Positions 25,869-37,800 of a DNA stretch of 64,000 nucleotides are shown piece after piece. The first letter of the stretch is position 1; the number at the start of each line of letters is the position of its first letter. Origin of the DNA: Leptothoe spongobia TAU-MAC 1115 (GTDB taxonomy: Bacteria > Cyanobacteriota > Cyanobacteriia > Phormidesmidales > Phormidesmidaceae); NCBI RefSeq assembly GCF_018739885.1, contig NZ_JADOES010000026.1:1-64000 (forward strand). Reading direction: 5' to 3'. Position numbers and translations under genes: made by a program. The notes below the pieces were generated by a model, which did not search any database, was not told the DNA's origin, and saw only the letters and a list, made by a program, of their open reading frames with translations.

Positions 25869-26114
25869 ATGTTTATTGAAACTGACCAGGGCGCAGATGC
25901 GCCTACAGACCAGCTTGTCAGCGTAACGTTGCCAGAGCACGAGTATGAAGACGTGCGGGTCCTGCTGCTCGGTAGCCTGACATCGGTGCAAAATACCATC
26001 GCCCTGTTGTTTAAACTCAACTACGCAGAGCCCAACGATTGGAGCCGTCCTTTGGCCACAGGTCGGCCTAATGAGGTGATGGCTATCCTGACGAAGCGGG
26101 TCAGGGTGGATTAG
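25869..26114 (+). CDS. small conserved cyanobacterial protein of unknown function
   Basis: This 81-residue protein belongs to a small family that I recognise from cyanobacteria without a known role. It has the pattern VRVLLLGSLTSVQNTIALLF, then LNYAEPNDWSRPL and a C-terminal EVMAILTKRVRVD. I choose the ATG at 25869 because the family's conserved part begins soon after it. The frame itself opens at 25797. A stem-loop (26125-26149) follows the stop closely and may be its terminator. The last 45 bp and the following 55 bp recur in decayed form at 39839-39935. Confidence 0.65.
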   Translation: MFIETDQGADAPTDQLVSVTLPEHEYEDVRVLLLGSLTSVQNTIALLFKLNYAEPNDWSRPLATGRPNEVMAILTKRVRVD

Positions 26115-26165
26115 GGTAAAAAATAAGGCCATGTTTGTCCCATGGCCTTGAGCTTGGTTAAAGCC
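26069..26165 (+). repeat. gene-tail repeat, copy A
   Basis: This stretch covers the end of the 81-residue gene (EVMAILTKRVRVD plus stop) and about 50 bp downstream, including the stem-loop. It aligns at roughly 80 percent with 39839-39935 in the same orientation. The two copies bracket the IS element and the giant Rhs gene, about 13.8 kb apart. Confidence 0.65.
26125..26149 (+). terminator. stem-loop after the small conserved gene
   Basis: AAGGCCATG (26125-26133) pairs perfectly with CATGGCCTT (26141-26149) around a 7-base loop, 11 bp after the stop at 26114. There is no T-run, so an intrinsic terminator is only likely, not proven. Confidence 0.45.
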
Positions 26166-26235
26166 AATTTCCAAAACACGGAGAGTGCTCGCTAGCATTT
26201 TAGACACCAGAGCTTCCATTGAGTTGAGAGTAATT

Positions 26236-26276
26236 GAACCTTGAATGACGGGACCAAAACCCGTCATTCAAGGTTC
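26236..26276. repeat. perfect 17-bp inverted repeat next to a tRNA-like tail
   Basis: GAACCTTGAATGACGGG (26236-26252) is exactly complementary to 26260-26276 with a 7-base loop, ACCAAAA. The right arm runs straight into GGTTCGAATCC and TACTACCCCA (26272-26292), which look like the T-loop and acceptor 3' end of a tRNA. No 5' half of a tRNA is present. It may be a terminator, or the scar of an attachment site. Confidence 0.55.
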
Positions 26277-26543
26277 GAATCCTACTACCCCAGTTATTTC
26301 CAGAAAATCGTTAGACTGACTGGCCTAAAGGCTAGCCTATTTTTTGGGGTCTTTGACGATGAAATTAGCCAATGGATTTGATGCAGAAAAGCTCGCTATT
26401 ACAATAGCTAAACTTTACTTTTTTTGAGCTTAAAGGTTGTCCAAGTAGGGCAATCGCAGTGAATGCCTTGATAATAGAAGCTTTGTGAGGAGGTCAACCA
26501 TTACCCAAGCTCACTAATAGGTTGAGTCGTTGTTGATGCATCT

Positions 26544-26574
26544 GAATTTCTGAAACAAGCTGTTTCAGAAATTC
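26544..26574. repeat. perfect 13-bp inverted repeat
   Basis: GAATTTCTGAAAC (26544-26556) pairs fully with GTTTCAGAAATTC (26562-26574) around AAGCT. It lies in a stretch (26294-26730) without any supported gene. No T-run follows on either strand. Confidence 0.5.
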
Positions 26575-26730
26575 CTTGGGGCTACAATATCTTGATAATG
26601 CAGAGAACTATCGGTCCAGATGCCGAAAAGGGGTTCAATGAGTTGACTGGCAATATTAGGGACCGCTAGCAATATGCCTACTGCCCATAGGACAGGTTTA
26701 AATCATGGCGAATAAGGGGCCAAGCGGGGT

Positions 26731-26844
26731 CTAGTACGCCCCCACTAGCTCATCCAATAGTTCAATGATCAGGAAGATGAGGGTAATCCCCGTCATCGTT
26801 CCTATGGTTTTCTCGTCAATGGTTTTGTCAATCGTCGCACCCAT
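26731..26844 (-). CDS. 37-residue single-span membrane peptide
   Basis: From the ATG at 26844 this reads MGATIDKTIDEKTIG, then the hydrophobic stretch MTGITLIFLIIELLDELVGAY. A good Shine-Dalgarno (AGGAGA, 8 bases upstream) argues for translation. The longer frame starting at 26925 begins inside a hairpin. Tiny single-span peptides can be type I toxins, holin-like or regulatory subunits; nothing here decides between these. Confidence 0.45.
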   Translation of the reverse strand: MGATIDKTIDEKTIGTMTGITLIFLIIELLDELVGAY

Positions 26845-26910
26845 GGTAAATTCTCCTGTTTTTCCAGTGCATGTAGCGGCTGGAGCAGGAGGGGGAATCC
26901 ACGAGATAAA

Positions 26911-26939
26911 CCGACGTCTCACCATGGGTGAGACGTCGG
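26911..26939. repeat. perfect 13-bp inverted repeat upstream of the membrane peptide
   Basis: CCGACGTCTCACC (26911-26923) and GGTGAGACGTCGG (26927-26939) are exact complements around ATG. It sits 67 bp upstream of the peptide start, so it could be an operator or an mRNA leader structure. Between it and the IS left end (27211) I see nothing else. Confidence 0.5.
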
Positions 26940-27212
26940 GTGGAACTGGAGGTGGTTAGGATTGGGATTTAGAAAGTTACCAGGGTGGGAATTTCATTGT
27001 TAGTTTTGGTAATAGCTGTTTCCTAGCATATTCGTAATTCACTAAATCTTCAGGTCGATAATCCCTACTAGGACAGTAGCTCTTGACTGTTATATTTTTG
27101 GTTTGCTTATGTTGAGGGCGATCGCTTAGATGGAAAAGAGTGGGTAAAATCTCTCATCAATTTTTGAAATCTACTAGTCTGCGATCTCATCTTTTTTATA
27201 ATTAAGTCAATA

Positions 27213-28354
27213 GACATCTCCAGAGCTGAAAAGCTTTGGTAGACAATGGGTACAGCTATCAAGATGATAACTGCCAAAATGGGATAAACAACGGAATCTC
27301 AAGCTTTGAGCTGTATTGTTGTTAGTTTAGAGGAGATTTTGTAGCCACTGAATGTCCTCCTTATCACGTTTTTCAAACTTGGTTTAGATGCCCTAATTTA
27401 TAGCGTCCTAAACGTAGTCTAACCAGGCCACAGACGACCAAGATAGCGGTGTCATAATATCTAGCATCAAGGCGAAATCGTTCTTGAGCAATCCGCCAAA
27501 TTTTGATCACCCGAATCAGGTGTTCGATGTAAATCTGACCTTGAGAAAATTCCTTATTAGCCTGTTTCTACTCGGCACTGAGGTCTTTCTTGCGAGGCTT
27601 TTTGAGTGGGGTGCGTGTGCGCTCAACCCCCTGATAACCCTTATCACCCCCATACGTTTGCTCGTCGCTCAAGTTGGCCTGCTGTTCACGCAGTAAACTT
27701 TGATCACTGCGTGGTCCCGGTTCTCCCACCAACACATCCACAATGTCATGACCGGTGTTCAAGCCAATCAGTTGGTTTTTGAACGTATGTTGCTTCTTCT
27801 TTCCCGAATAATGAGCTTTCTGAACCTCATTATCCCCAGGACGTTCACGGGGTTGCTCAGTACTATCGACGAATAGCTCTTGCTCTGCCAGAACAGCCTG
27901 AAGTAAGGCTAATTTCTCGGGATTGTCAGCCACTTCTTCGAGCCAACTCGATGGCAGATGTTGACGTAATCTATCGACCCAATCGTGATAGATGTCATGA
28001 GCCGTGCTTTCACAAACACCATAGTGTAACCCCAGCATCTCAAAGGTGGGATGCTGTCTGAGATACAAAAGACATAGGCTGATTTCCTCCGCATCGCTCA
28101 GTTTGGGAGGGCAACCTCCACCAGGGGCATTGATACGGACTTTGGTTTGAGATGCCTGGGATTTTTGGCTCGCTTGGTGCTTTACCAATACCCCAATCAA
28201 GTGACTGAATTCCTGATAGCCAATCCCAAACATACGCTGACAACGTTCAGGATTTTGATTGATATAATCGTAGGGATTTTTCATTTGGTCGGTAATGCTC
28301 TACTTTTAGAGTTTTACCACCTTTTTTTATCCGAATTTATATTTTGGAGATGTC
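27213..28354 (-). mobile_element. IS5-type insertion sequence, about 1.14 kb
   Basis: The ends are inverted: GACATCTCCA at 27213-27222, and its exact complement at 28345-28354. Both are flanked by TA, which may be the target duplication. Inside is a single transposase gene on the minus strand, inactivated by a nonsense codon. Length and one-gene layout fit IS5-group elements. It lies downstream of the giant Rhs gene, so it may have removed genes that once followed it. Confidence 0.75.
27373..28284 (-). pseudogene. IS5-type DDE transposase with a nonsense codon
   Basis: The first 238 codons encode an N-terminal helix-turn-helix region and a DDE_4-type catalytic domain, with LFVDSTEQPRERP holding the first Asp and GDKGYQG the second. 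After LSAE there is a TAG. The same frame then continues in good family sequence (QANKEFSQGQIYIEHLIRV, with the final catalytic Glu) to a TGA at 27373. A single CAG to TAG change therefore explains the break, and the element cannot move by itself unless the stop is read through. Confidence 0.8.
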
Positions 28355-28356
28355 TA

Positions 28357-28895
28357 ATGGTTTTGAAGATGTTGTTGTGAGATTGCACTGCTCTGAGTCT
28401 AGTAGATTGGGCAATGCTCACCAAAACTTATGCTATAAGCAAACCCCTTATTTTTTATATGTTTAGCTATTTTCAGAAACTCTTCTGGCTCAATATCTTT
28501 CCTCTCAGGAAAATAGTCTGTTTAGGGTGATCGATGCAAGCGTGAGAACCTATAGGATAAGGATAGGGCGATGATTGATTAAGGACTAAATAGGAAAGTT
28601 ACAAAAGTGTCAGTAGGTAGTGCTGCAGATTTTGATGAGCATGGGTTTTGAGCGATAGCGACAGTGTCGGTGGGCTGTACCCACCCCGCGCGCGCATCGA
28701 TAATGAATGAGATGGAGTAGGTACCTTAAATTGCGTATACTCCCTTTCCAGTCCAATACTGCATAGAGGATGGCTGCCGCAAATTAGCCAATCCAGGCGC
28801 AAAAACATCCTCAATCATTAGGTAGGATGAGAGTAAGCCCTGTTGGAGTGGATTTTGGTAATCTAATCTACGAGAACAGAAATCAGGCTATCCAG
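28357..28895. other. 539-bp gap downstream of the Rhs gene
   Basis: No supported gene is present. A modest stem-loop, GGTGGG (28669-28674) with CCCACC (28680-28685), could end the Rhs transcript. An immunity gene, which often follows an Rhs toxin, is not visible. A 71-residue frame at 28599-28814 has no family features. Confidence 0.45.
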
Positions 28896-31800
28896 TTAAC
28901 TCACAACGCCAGGTAGTGATTGGCAAAAATCTATTGTTTGATTACGAACGCCGGAAATTCCAAGAGATACTGTGGGCGTAATGAAAAGAGAAAGTGTTAA
29001 AGCTATCAAATATCCAGCAATAAAGCCATTAACTTGACTTACTAAAATATCTCTCCCAGATATCTTCCCGCCAGAAATATAAGTGCATATCACTAACTTT
29101 TTCAAGTTTAGTACTGAACCTAATATGCCTCCAGAAACAACTTTTACTTTAAGAGAGTATGGTGGAAGAGAAGCATGTCCTGTTGGATCAATAAAATTGA
29201 CAGGATTATTGCCTGTATATAAATAGTCTTGTAGTGTGATTGGTTGATCGTCAAAACCTTCGAATGGGTCTCTTGAATCAAAACTTCCAGTCGCTGGGTC
29301 ATAATATCTTGCTCTGAGATAGTATTCTGCAAGTTCTGGATCAAGTTGTTCTCCTGCAAAGAGATAATTGTTAGAGGTATCACCAGTTTGATTTAGCGCC
29401 TGTCCATAGGCATCATAGAGGTATTGATCGGTTAATAACCCATTCACATCTGTCAGTATCCGAGTACTGCCTAAACCATCTACTTGATAGAAGAATTGAT
29501 CGTTGCCTTGCTCCTGAGAAATCAAATCCAGTCCATGTACATAGGACGCTAGGTTTTCTCCACTGGCACGGTATTCTTCAATGACCTGGGCATATTCCTG
29601 CTGAGTCTTATCCAATAAGAAACGGGTTTCTTCACCATTAACCGTCATCACCACCCGCAGTCCTTCATGGTCATACTGATATTCAATGCGACCAGTTTCT
29701 CCATTTTCATTAATGTCTACGGCAATGAGTTCTCCTTCTGCATTCCATTGATAAGTAGCGATGTTTTCCTCATTTTTTAGAGTCGTAATCAAGTTACCGT
29801 TGTCGTCATAGCGATACTCGGTCACCAGACCGTTTAAGGTTTCGGTGCGTAGACGATCATTATCATCATAGGTGTAGGTCGTGGTGCCTTCTACAGAGTC
29901 TTTCTTCTCTAACCGATTACCAACATCATCAAACACATATTCCGTGCTGCGATTTCCATGCTCTGGATCTGTAATCGTTTCTTTTTTAAGACGATAGAGT
30001 TCGTCATAATCATAGTCAACAACTCGACCTGAATGCTCCTCAACTTTAGTGCGATTCCCGACTGGGTCAAGCGTATATCTATAGCTAGACAGGACTTCGT
30101 CGTTGTTGCGATTTTCTAGAAACTCCAGACGATTAAGGGGATCATACTCACGGGTTTCAATTACGCTGTTGAGGAATACGGTTTGTTTTAAGTTGCTGAC
30201 CGCATCGTAGATGTAGGTGGTAACGCCTTCGTCTGGATCGGTGACAGTTTCTAACCGGTTGAGTGAGTCGTAGGTATAGACGATAGTGCCAGATGGTGTA
30301 GTGAGCGATGTTACATTGCCAGCATCGTCATAGGTGTAAGAAATAACCCGACCATCTGGTTCCGTTCGACTTATTAACCGATCTCGTTCATCATAGAAGT
30401 AGAGAGTCACTCCTCGGCCATCGGTCACGGTTTCAAGCTGACCGGTTGGTGTGTAAGTGTACAGCTCATCTACCTCATCAGGAAGACGTTTTGCCACTAA
30501 ACGGTTCCGCTCATCATATTCATAGGTGATGACATCACCGTTAAAGTCTATTGTTCGAAAAATATTTCCTGCAAGGTCATACTCGGTTGTAGAGGTTTGT
30601 CCTAAGGGTAAGGTCATGCCTTTACGCTGTCCGACCTTGTCGTAGTTAAAGATTGTCTTATGCTCGTTTGCATCAATCTGTTCAAAGATATTCCCTAGGA
30701 GATCACGCTTGTATACAGTAATGTGGCCAAGGGCATCCTCTACCTCGATTAGACGACCAAAGGGATCATAGTCAAAGGTTGTTATGTTACCTGCCTGGTC
30801 GGTTTCAGTTTCTAAATAGCCGAGGGCATTGTAGGTCAAAGTTTCCTTTGAACCATCGGCAAACTGGGTTTCTTCCAGCTGTCCTAAGTTGTCGTAGTCA
30901 AATAATGTGATTCGGCCTAATGCATCTGTAATTGTTTCTTGGTTCCCGGCATCGTCATAGGTAAACGTGATGATATGCCCCAACGCATCTTTCTGCTCAA
31001 TCAGACGACTTGCCTTGTCATAGTCAAATTCAGTTCGGTTGCCCAACTCATCAATTTCAGCCTTGACTAAACCATTATCAAAATACTCCGTCCGAGTGCG
31101 AGGATTATCGTCTAAGGTATCAGGTGTTTCGTCAGGATAGATGGTTTGTACAACGCGCCCCAGCTCATCGTAGATAAAGTATGTTGTGCGTCCTGCTTCA
31201 TCGGTGGTGGAAATGAGTCGGTCTAAGGCGTCATAATCATTGATGACACTAGGATTATCCGATAGGTCCTCCGGCGTACTGTCAGGATAAATAGTCTCAA
31301 CCAGCAGACCTCGGTTGTTATATCGGTATTCGGTTTCTCGACCCAGGGCGTCAATGGTCGTCATCCTGTCACCTAAGCCGTTATAAATCGTAGTTTCAAC
31401 CCCACCTTCAGGGTCAGTCACCGATTTGACCCGCCCTTCATCGTCCACATCGTAGGTGTAGGTGTAACCCAATGGGTTCCTAAAGGTTTTCAGGTTTCCG
31501 TTGGCATCGTAGGTAAAGGTACTAACACCCTCAGTTGGATCAACGATCCGTTCAAGATTTCCATAGCGGTCATAGTCAAATGTAGTCTCATTCTTTAACG
31601 GATCGATCAGCTTACGCAGTAAGCCAAAGTCGTCATAGTCATAGATGGTGATATGCCCTTCAGCATCTTCACGCTCGGTTAGATTGCCTTTATCGTCATA
31701 CTTAAATGTGGTCGTGTTACCCAATGGATCGGTTTCTGTTTTTATCCGATTATCTGCATAGTAGGTAAATGTGGTTGTTTTCTCTTCTCCGTTGGTTTCC

Positions 31801-34800
31801 GTCAGACGATTGCCTCGATCATCATAGGTATATGTGGTGGTATAACCCTCCTGATCGGTTTCACTTTCCAGATTGTTATCGTCATAGTAGGTGCGAATAA
31901 TCTCTCCACCTCGGGCATCAATTTCACGAACCACATTGCCCCTATCGTCAAAGACAAATGTGATGGGATTACCAAAGGGATCCGTTACCGTTTGGGTGGA
32001 GGCGGCTGAATCAAAATTCAGATCAAGAGCATTGCCCTCAGCATCAATAATGCGTTCAATTTGACCCTGGTCATCATACTCAGTGCGAATCGTGGCATCC
32101 CCTAAGGGGTTAATGATGCCCGTCAGGTAGTGAGCACGGTCAGGATCGTCATATATAAATTCTGTCTCGTGTTCAGTGCGATCCTCTACAGCGATTAAAT
32201 CTCCCTTGTTATCATAGGTGTACTCAATGACATTACCTTCTGGGTCAATAATCTGTTCAATTCGTCCTTGATCGTCCCGTTCGAACTGAATTGATTGCCC
32301 AGTTGAGCTGGTAATGCCATCTTCGGTGTAGGTGAGGACATTACCGTTGCGGTCAGTAATCGTTTGTAGCCCTGCATCCTCGTCATAACGATACTTGGTA
32401 CCGTCTTTGGTAGTCAGAATATATTCCGAGGGATTGTAGTTGAAATTAATGGGAAATAGGCCAACGGTAGCGTCAGAACGGATGGTCAGCGGGATATTAT
32501 CCACCACTTCTAACGTCTCTTCAACGCCAGGATCCGGCGTAAAGTGAGGGCGGAAATTAGCGCCCAGGAAGCTGACAGGGTTAGGCTGTGGATCAAAGGT
32601 AAAGCCGATACGCTTACCCTCTGGACTAGTTAACGTCACCCGAGAGCCCACCTTAAAGGGAGTGGCTGAGAAGAAACCACCGGTATCAGGAACTGACTCT
32701 CGAATTTGGGCATCCTGGATATCCAGATTCCAGCCATAACCAAAGTCATCACTATGCTGAGTATTAAAGCTGCTGTAGGTCCGGCTTACGGTAATGGGAA
32801 TCCCAGCTAGCGGAATCGATAAGTCCGTAAAGGTTTGAGTGAATTCTCCAGGCTTATTTTCACTAAAGACGGCCAGCACAACACCTTGGGTGTTGATATT
32901 GCCTCCCACATCCTTGGCTACCACTCGGAAAAAGTAGTCATCATTCGCAATGAGCCTCGGATCTATTGTGGCGAATACGCCATCTTCAAGATTGCTATCT
33001 CCTTCAGCTAAGAGGATATAGTCAGGGTCATTGGCGGCAGGTTGACTTAAGTTAACCAAACTAGCGGGGGCATATTCGACTCGATAGGACACTAAGTTTT
33101 CATCCCTAACCGTTCCAATCAGGTCCGTTACTTCATCGATCACCGGATCTAACAACAAGACAGGCAAATCGGAGTCAGGTGGTACTGTTTCTACTGGCAC
33201 AAAATTGCCATCCGGTGTAATTAAACGTTTTGGCCTCAATGCTTCAAGCGCTTCTTCATTGAAGGCAACAAACGGTGCTTCATCGTCGGTGGGATCTATA
33301 ACTCGAATAGCGAGAGTTTTAGTATCTATGTTGCCAGAGGTATCAGTAGCTGTCGCAACAACATCAAAGAGGCCCGATTGATCAAGTGTGACTGATGTGC
33401 TGTTAATCAGACCATTTGTTGCAATATCTGGATCAAGTGCTAAGGCATTACTATCAATGGAAAGATCAAGGTCCGCTAGACCAACATTGTCAAAGCCTCG
33501 TATTTGCAGATCAAGGGTATCTCCTACATTAAATACAGTACCCGTAAAGCCAAGATCCACCTGAGGTGCTTCTGTATCGACAACGGCTTCTATAATTTCT
33601 AGCTCAAAGCTTTGGGTTATGATGACGCTATTTTCATCAATAACCTGAATTTCAATCAGGTACCTACCAACAGCGGTATTCTCCCAAGTAATGATCCCAT
33701 TTTTATCAATGGTCATTCCGTCAGGTGCATTACTTAGAATATAGGTTAACGCATCACCATCTGTATTCCTGGCGATGACCTCGTAGCGATAAGGAACACC
33801 AGTAGTTGCTGTTGTACTTGGCTGGGAGATAATGTAAGAATTCGCCTCGTTTGAGGTAGCTCTGTTATTGCCAAAGTCAATATTTTCAATGACTTCACCT
33901 GCACCTAAATCCACTTCATAAAAATCTCTTCGCTTCAAGTTGACAGATTGAGAAATAGTAAATGCTGCCAGGAAGAGAGAGTCATCCTGCGAAAGATTCA
34001 CTGTATCTAACTGAAGACTCGTATCACCATCTTCAATAAATGAGGTGATATCGTACAACTCATCATCACCAAAGTCGCGAGTTGCCAGGGGATTTGTAGG
34101 ATTAGCATTAGAGTCGCCTATTCCTCCCAGAGTAATCAGTGCGCCCTCAGCTTTTACACCATCATCTTTGTCTCCAGCAGAGCTGGTTAGCCGTTCCCCA
34201 TTAATATCAATCAGGCTATACTGTCCTCCTGCCAGATATCCTCCCTGTATTCCTAATGCCATTTCGACATTAAAATTATCCTCATTAACATTTAAGGGTG
34301 AATCAAATGTAAGAATGTTAGTGCTGGAATTGGTCAATCCTCCTTCCAGAAGAACTATTGTTTGTTCAGGTAAGTCAGGATGCGTATATATCACGCTAAG
34401 ACTGGTGCCACTGATAAACGTTGGATTTCCTATTACAGTTTCATCAATTGAGAAATTAAAGATACCTCCCTCATTACCAGCCTTATTTGCCACAAGTGAG
34501 GTCACATCTGCTCGTCCTGTTTCGAAATCTAAAAGTCGCCCAGATGGATGATTGCTATCTTCAACATTATCTAACCAAGTTAGAGCAACAGAAATGCCAT
34601 CAAAATCAATTGTTGTAGGTCGAAACGGCGTATCACTGATAACTTCTGATGGTGCATTAGATGGTGAAGTAGTCGTCGCAACGTGCAAAAATGCATGTTC
34701 AATTGTTCCGCCTTCAGGGATTAATGCCTGTAAACTGCCAGGACTATTTGTTCCCAAAGCATCTGTAGAAAGCCCTGCCTTACCAACGAATGTTGCTGCC

Positions 34801-37800
34801 ACATTAGGATCAGGTTGAATTAGCTGTAATGAACCTCCTTCTGTAACACCTGTTGGGTTTTCAATAGAATGAATAGGCGCAGTCTGAACAAAACCATCTG
34901 GAATCACTTCTCGAACGATGTAGGTCCCCGGTAATAGATCAGTGAACGTATACTGTCCCGTCTCATCTACATCTTGTGTGTTAGGGTTATCTCCTGCTGT
35001 TATCTGGACGTGATCACCGCTATCAAGTAGGCCATTGTTATTCTCATCTAAATAAATAGAGACACCACCGATACCTAACTCGCCAGCATCTCTGAGCCCA
35101 TTACCATTGGCATCTTCCCACTTTGTCCCACGAATAATTCCACCAGAGAAGTTTCCAAAATCGATATTTTCAACAACTTCACCCGTTTCGAGAGTTACGT
35201 AATGAAAATCAGGACTGATAATACTATTGGGTAAACCTTGAACATTGGCTAACTCGAAACCTGGTGAACCAGTTCCGTTATTCAAAGCAACAATCTTAAC
35301 TGCACGAACAGGCTCAGTAAATTCAATGTCATTGAGGTCCAGTGCTGTCGTTGTCCCTCCATCTGCGACTCCCAACAAGGTGAAGTCAGTCAGATTAGAG
35401 CTTACAAACACATTAGCTTGTTCATCACGAGGGATAAATTCAGCGATAAAAATGTCATCCCCTGGGCCATCAATAATAACTTCATCGGTAAATCCAACCG
35501 TAATAGATGAGCCCTGTGGAAGCCTCAAAAAGTCCACTTGGTCCTCATCATTTCCAAGGACAACATCTGTGCTAACGGGGGACTCGGCTTGTACGGGAGT
35601 ATTGAAGTCTGGGGCGATACCTCCTAAAGGACCAACCCCTACACTGTCAAAGTAGGCTAAAACAGTGTCAGCATAGCCATCTCCTGTGGCAGCATTTATA
35701 CTCACTGGAAAAGTTTGTACAAACCCTTCTGGAACGACTTCTCGAACGACGTAGTTTCCTGGCAAAAGATTCGTAAAAGCATATTGTCCTGATTCGTCAA
35801 TGTCAGGTGTAGAAGGATCATTTTCTGCTGTTATCTGAATCGGTTCATTAGGATCAAGAATTCCATTGTCATTAGCATCCAGATAAACACTCACTCCTGG
35901 TAGCCCAGGTTCCAATGAATTATCAGGACCTCCAATGAGACCAGCAAATGCATCTAACAGCTCGTCAGTTGACTCAAAATTACTACCATCAGGATCTATT
36001 GCTTGAATAATGCCTAATGCGGCATCATTCCCAACACCAAAAGCCGTGAGATTGACATCCTTGGCCAGCAGCCGATCAACCTCATCCAAAATAGTGCCTC
36101 CTCTATTTTGGTCACCATCGGTTAAGAAAATTACATTACCATCACCATCTTGTGTGCCAATAGTATCGAAGGTTGTTTCAACTTGTTGTAAAGCAGCTTC
36201 CGGGTTCGTTCCAGTCGCATTTCCTACGCCGAATGCTCCAGAACGAATGGATTTGAGAATATCTTCTATGTCGGAAATGCCATTGCCATCAATATCGGCA
36301 TTAGAGGTAGTTGTTAACTGAAGACCCTCCTCAATCAGGTTCATGTCTGCATTAGCAGCAAAACCACTAAATACAACAATCGAAATATCAACCTGCTCAC
36401 CCAGTCCTAGCGAAGTTAGCTGTTCATTGAGCGTGATAAACCCTGCGATTTCCGCATCTAATCGGGTATCGGCTAGACCATCTCCATTGACATCGCCCAG
36501 AGGTGAGCCATCAAAGGCAAAATCAGCACTGCCAGAAACATCAATAACGAATACCACATCCGGATCACGACCCTGAACTAATTCAGTATCTCGAAAACCA
36601 TTCGCATTCAAGTCATTCCATTTAATCCCACGAATTTCTCCAGTGACAGCACTGATGACCGGATCAACTACGGTGAAACTCTGAGTATCCTTTCCACCGC
36701 GATCATCCGTCACCTCAACCGTAAACACATAGTCTGGTCGCAATATTCCAGATGGAGTAAAGGTAAGTAACCCTGTCTCATCAATGTCTGCTTCCAGTGG
36801 CCCCTCAATAAGCGAATAGGTCAACTCATCCCCATCCGGGTCAGTCGCCTCCAACTGATAGGAATACGTAACCTGCTGGCCCGCATCAAATGTCGTCTCT
36901 GGCGTACTCGTAATCTCCGGTGCCCCATTGATGCCCTCACGGGTGAGCATTTCCTGAGTCCATCCCTGATTGCCCGCAGCATCAACCGTTCTCACTGAGA
37001 AGGGAACAGCTCCGGCTGCCGACATTGCAGCATTCGTGATAGTAAAGCTCCCCTCCTCATCGGCAACCACTGTCTGCTGAGCATTATCAAAAGTAATAGA
37101 TAATCCTGGCTCCGTCTGACCTACCAGGGTTACAAGACGCTCTGTTGTAGTGCCATCGCCTACTATTCCGGTATCGCTTTCAGGAGCTAGTTCAAAACTA
37201 ATCGGTGGTGGTGTCCGATCAAACGTAAACGTAACCACTGCCTGGTTAGACGTCAGATTCACATCATTTGTAGCCCGCAGCGTCACCGTATAGTCCCCAT
37301 CCGGCATGGAACCACCAGTTAACCGCTCATACTGTTCAAGCGAAAGGGTAAAACTGTTATCTTCCCCATTAAGAGCGTCACTGATGTCAATAAAGTTGGT
37401 GTCATCTAAACTCCCCTCCAATACTGTAATGGGGCGCTCACTAACAACTTGTCCCGTAATTGTCGGATTAGAAGTCAATCCATCAGTGTCATCACTTCCC
37501 GTATCCTCTTCCAGTTGAGCCGTTATCTCAGGAGGACTATCATCAATGCTTCCCAAAAAGACAAGATCGTAAGTAAACTGAATCTCGTTGGGGTTTTTAA
37601 ACCGAAGAGTGGCATTATCAGTTTCCTCTCCTGGTGCTAGAGCTATACCGTTGATTTCGGCAGAGAGATCATAATAGGGCAGCCCATTGAGGGTAAGTCC
37701 ATCTGCCCCTAACACCGTCACCGTTGGGTCGCTGATGTTAGCAACTGCCATAATCAATGGCTTGTCAACCTCATACTGCCCCGTATTACTTACCGTAAAA

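Noticed and set aside
26236-26294. A complete tRNA gene
   Set aside because: Only a T-loop-like and acceptor-like end is present. The 17-bp stem cannot be an anticodon arm, and the base before the would-be anticodon is C, not U.
28599-28814. 71-residue frame downstream of the Rhs gene as an immunity protein
   Set aside because: It has no membrane helix or known fold, no ribosome-binding site, and low-complexity content.
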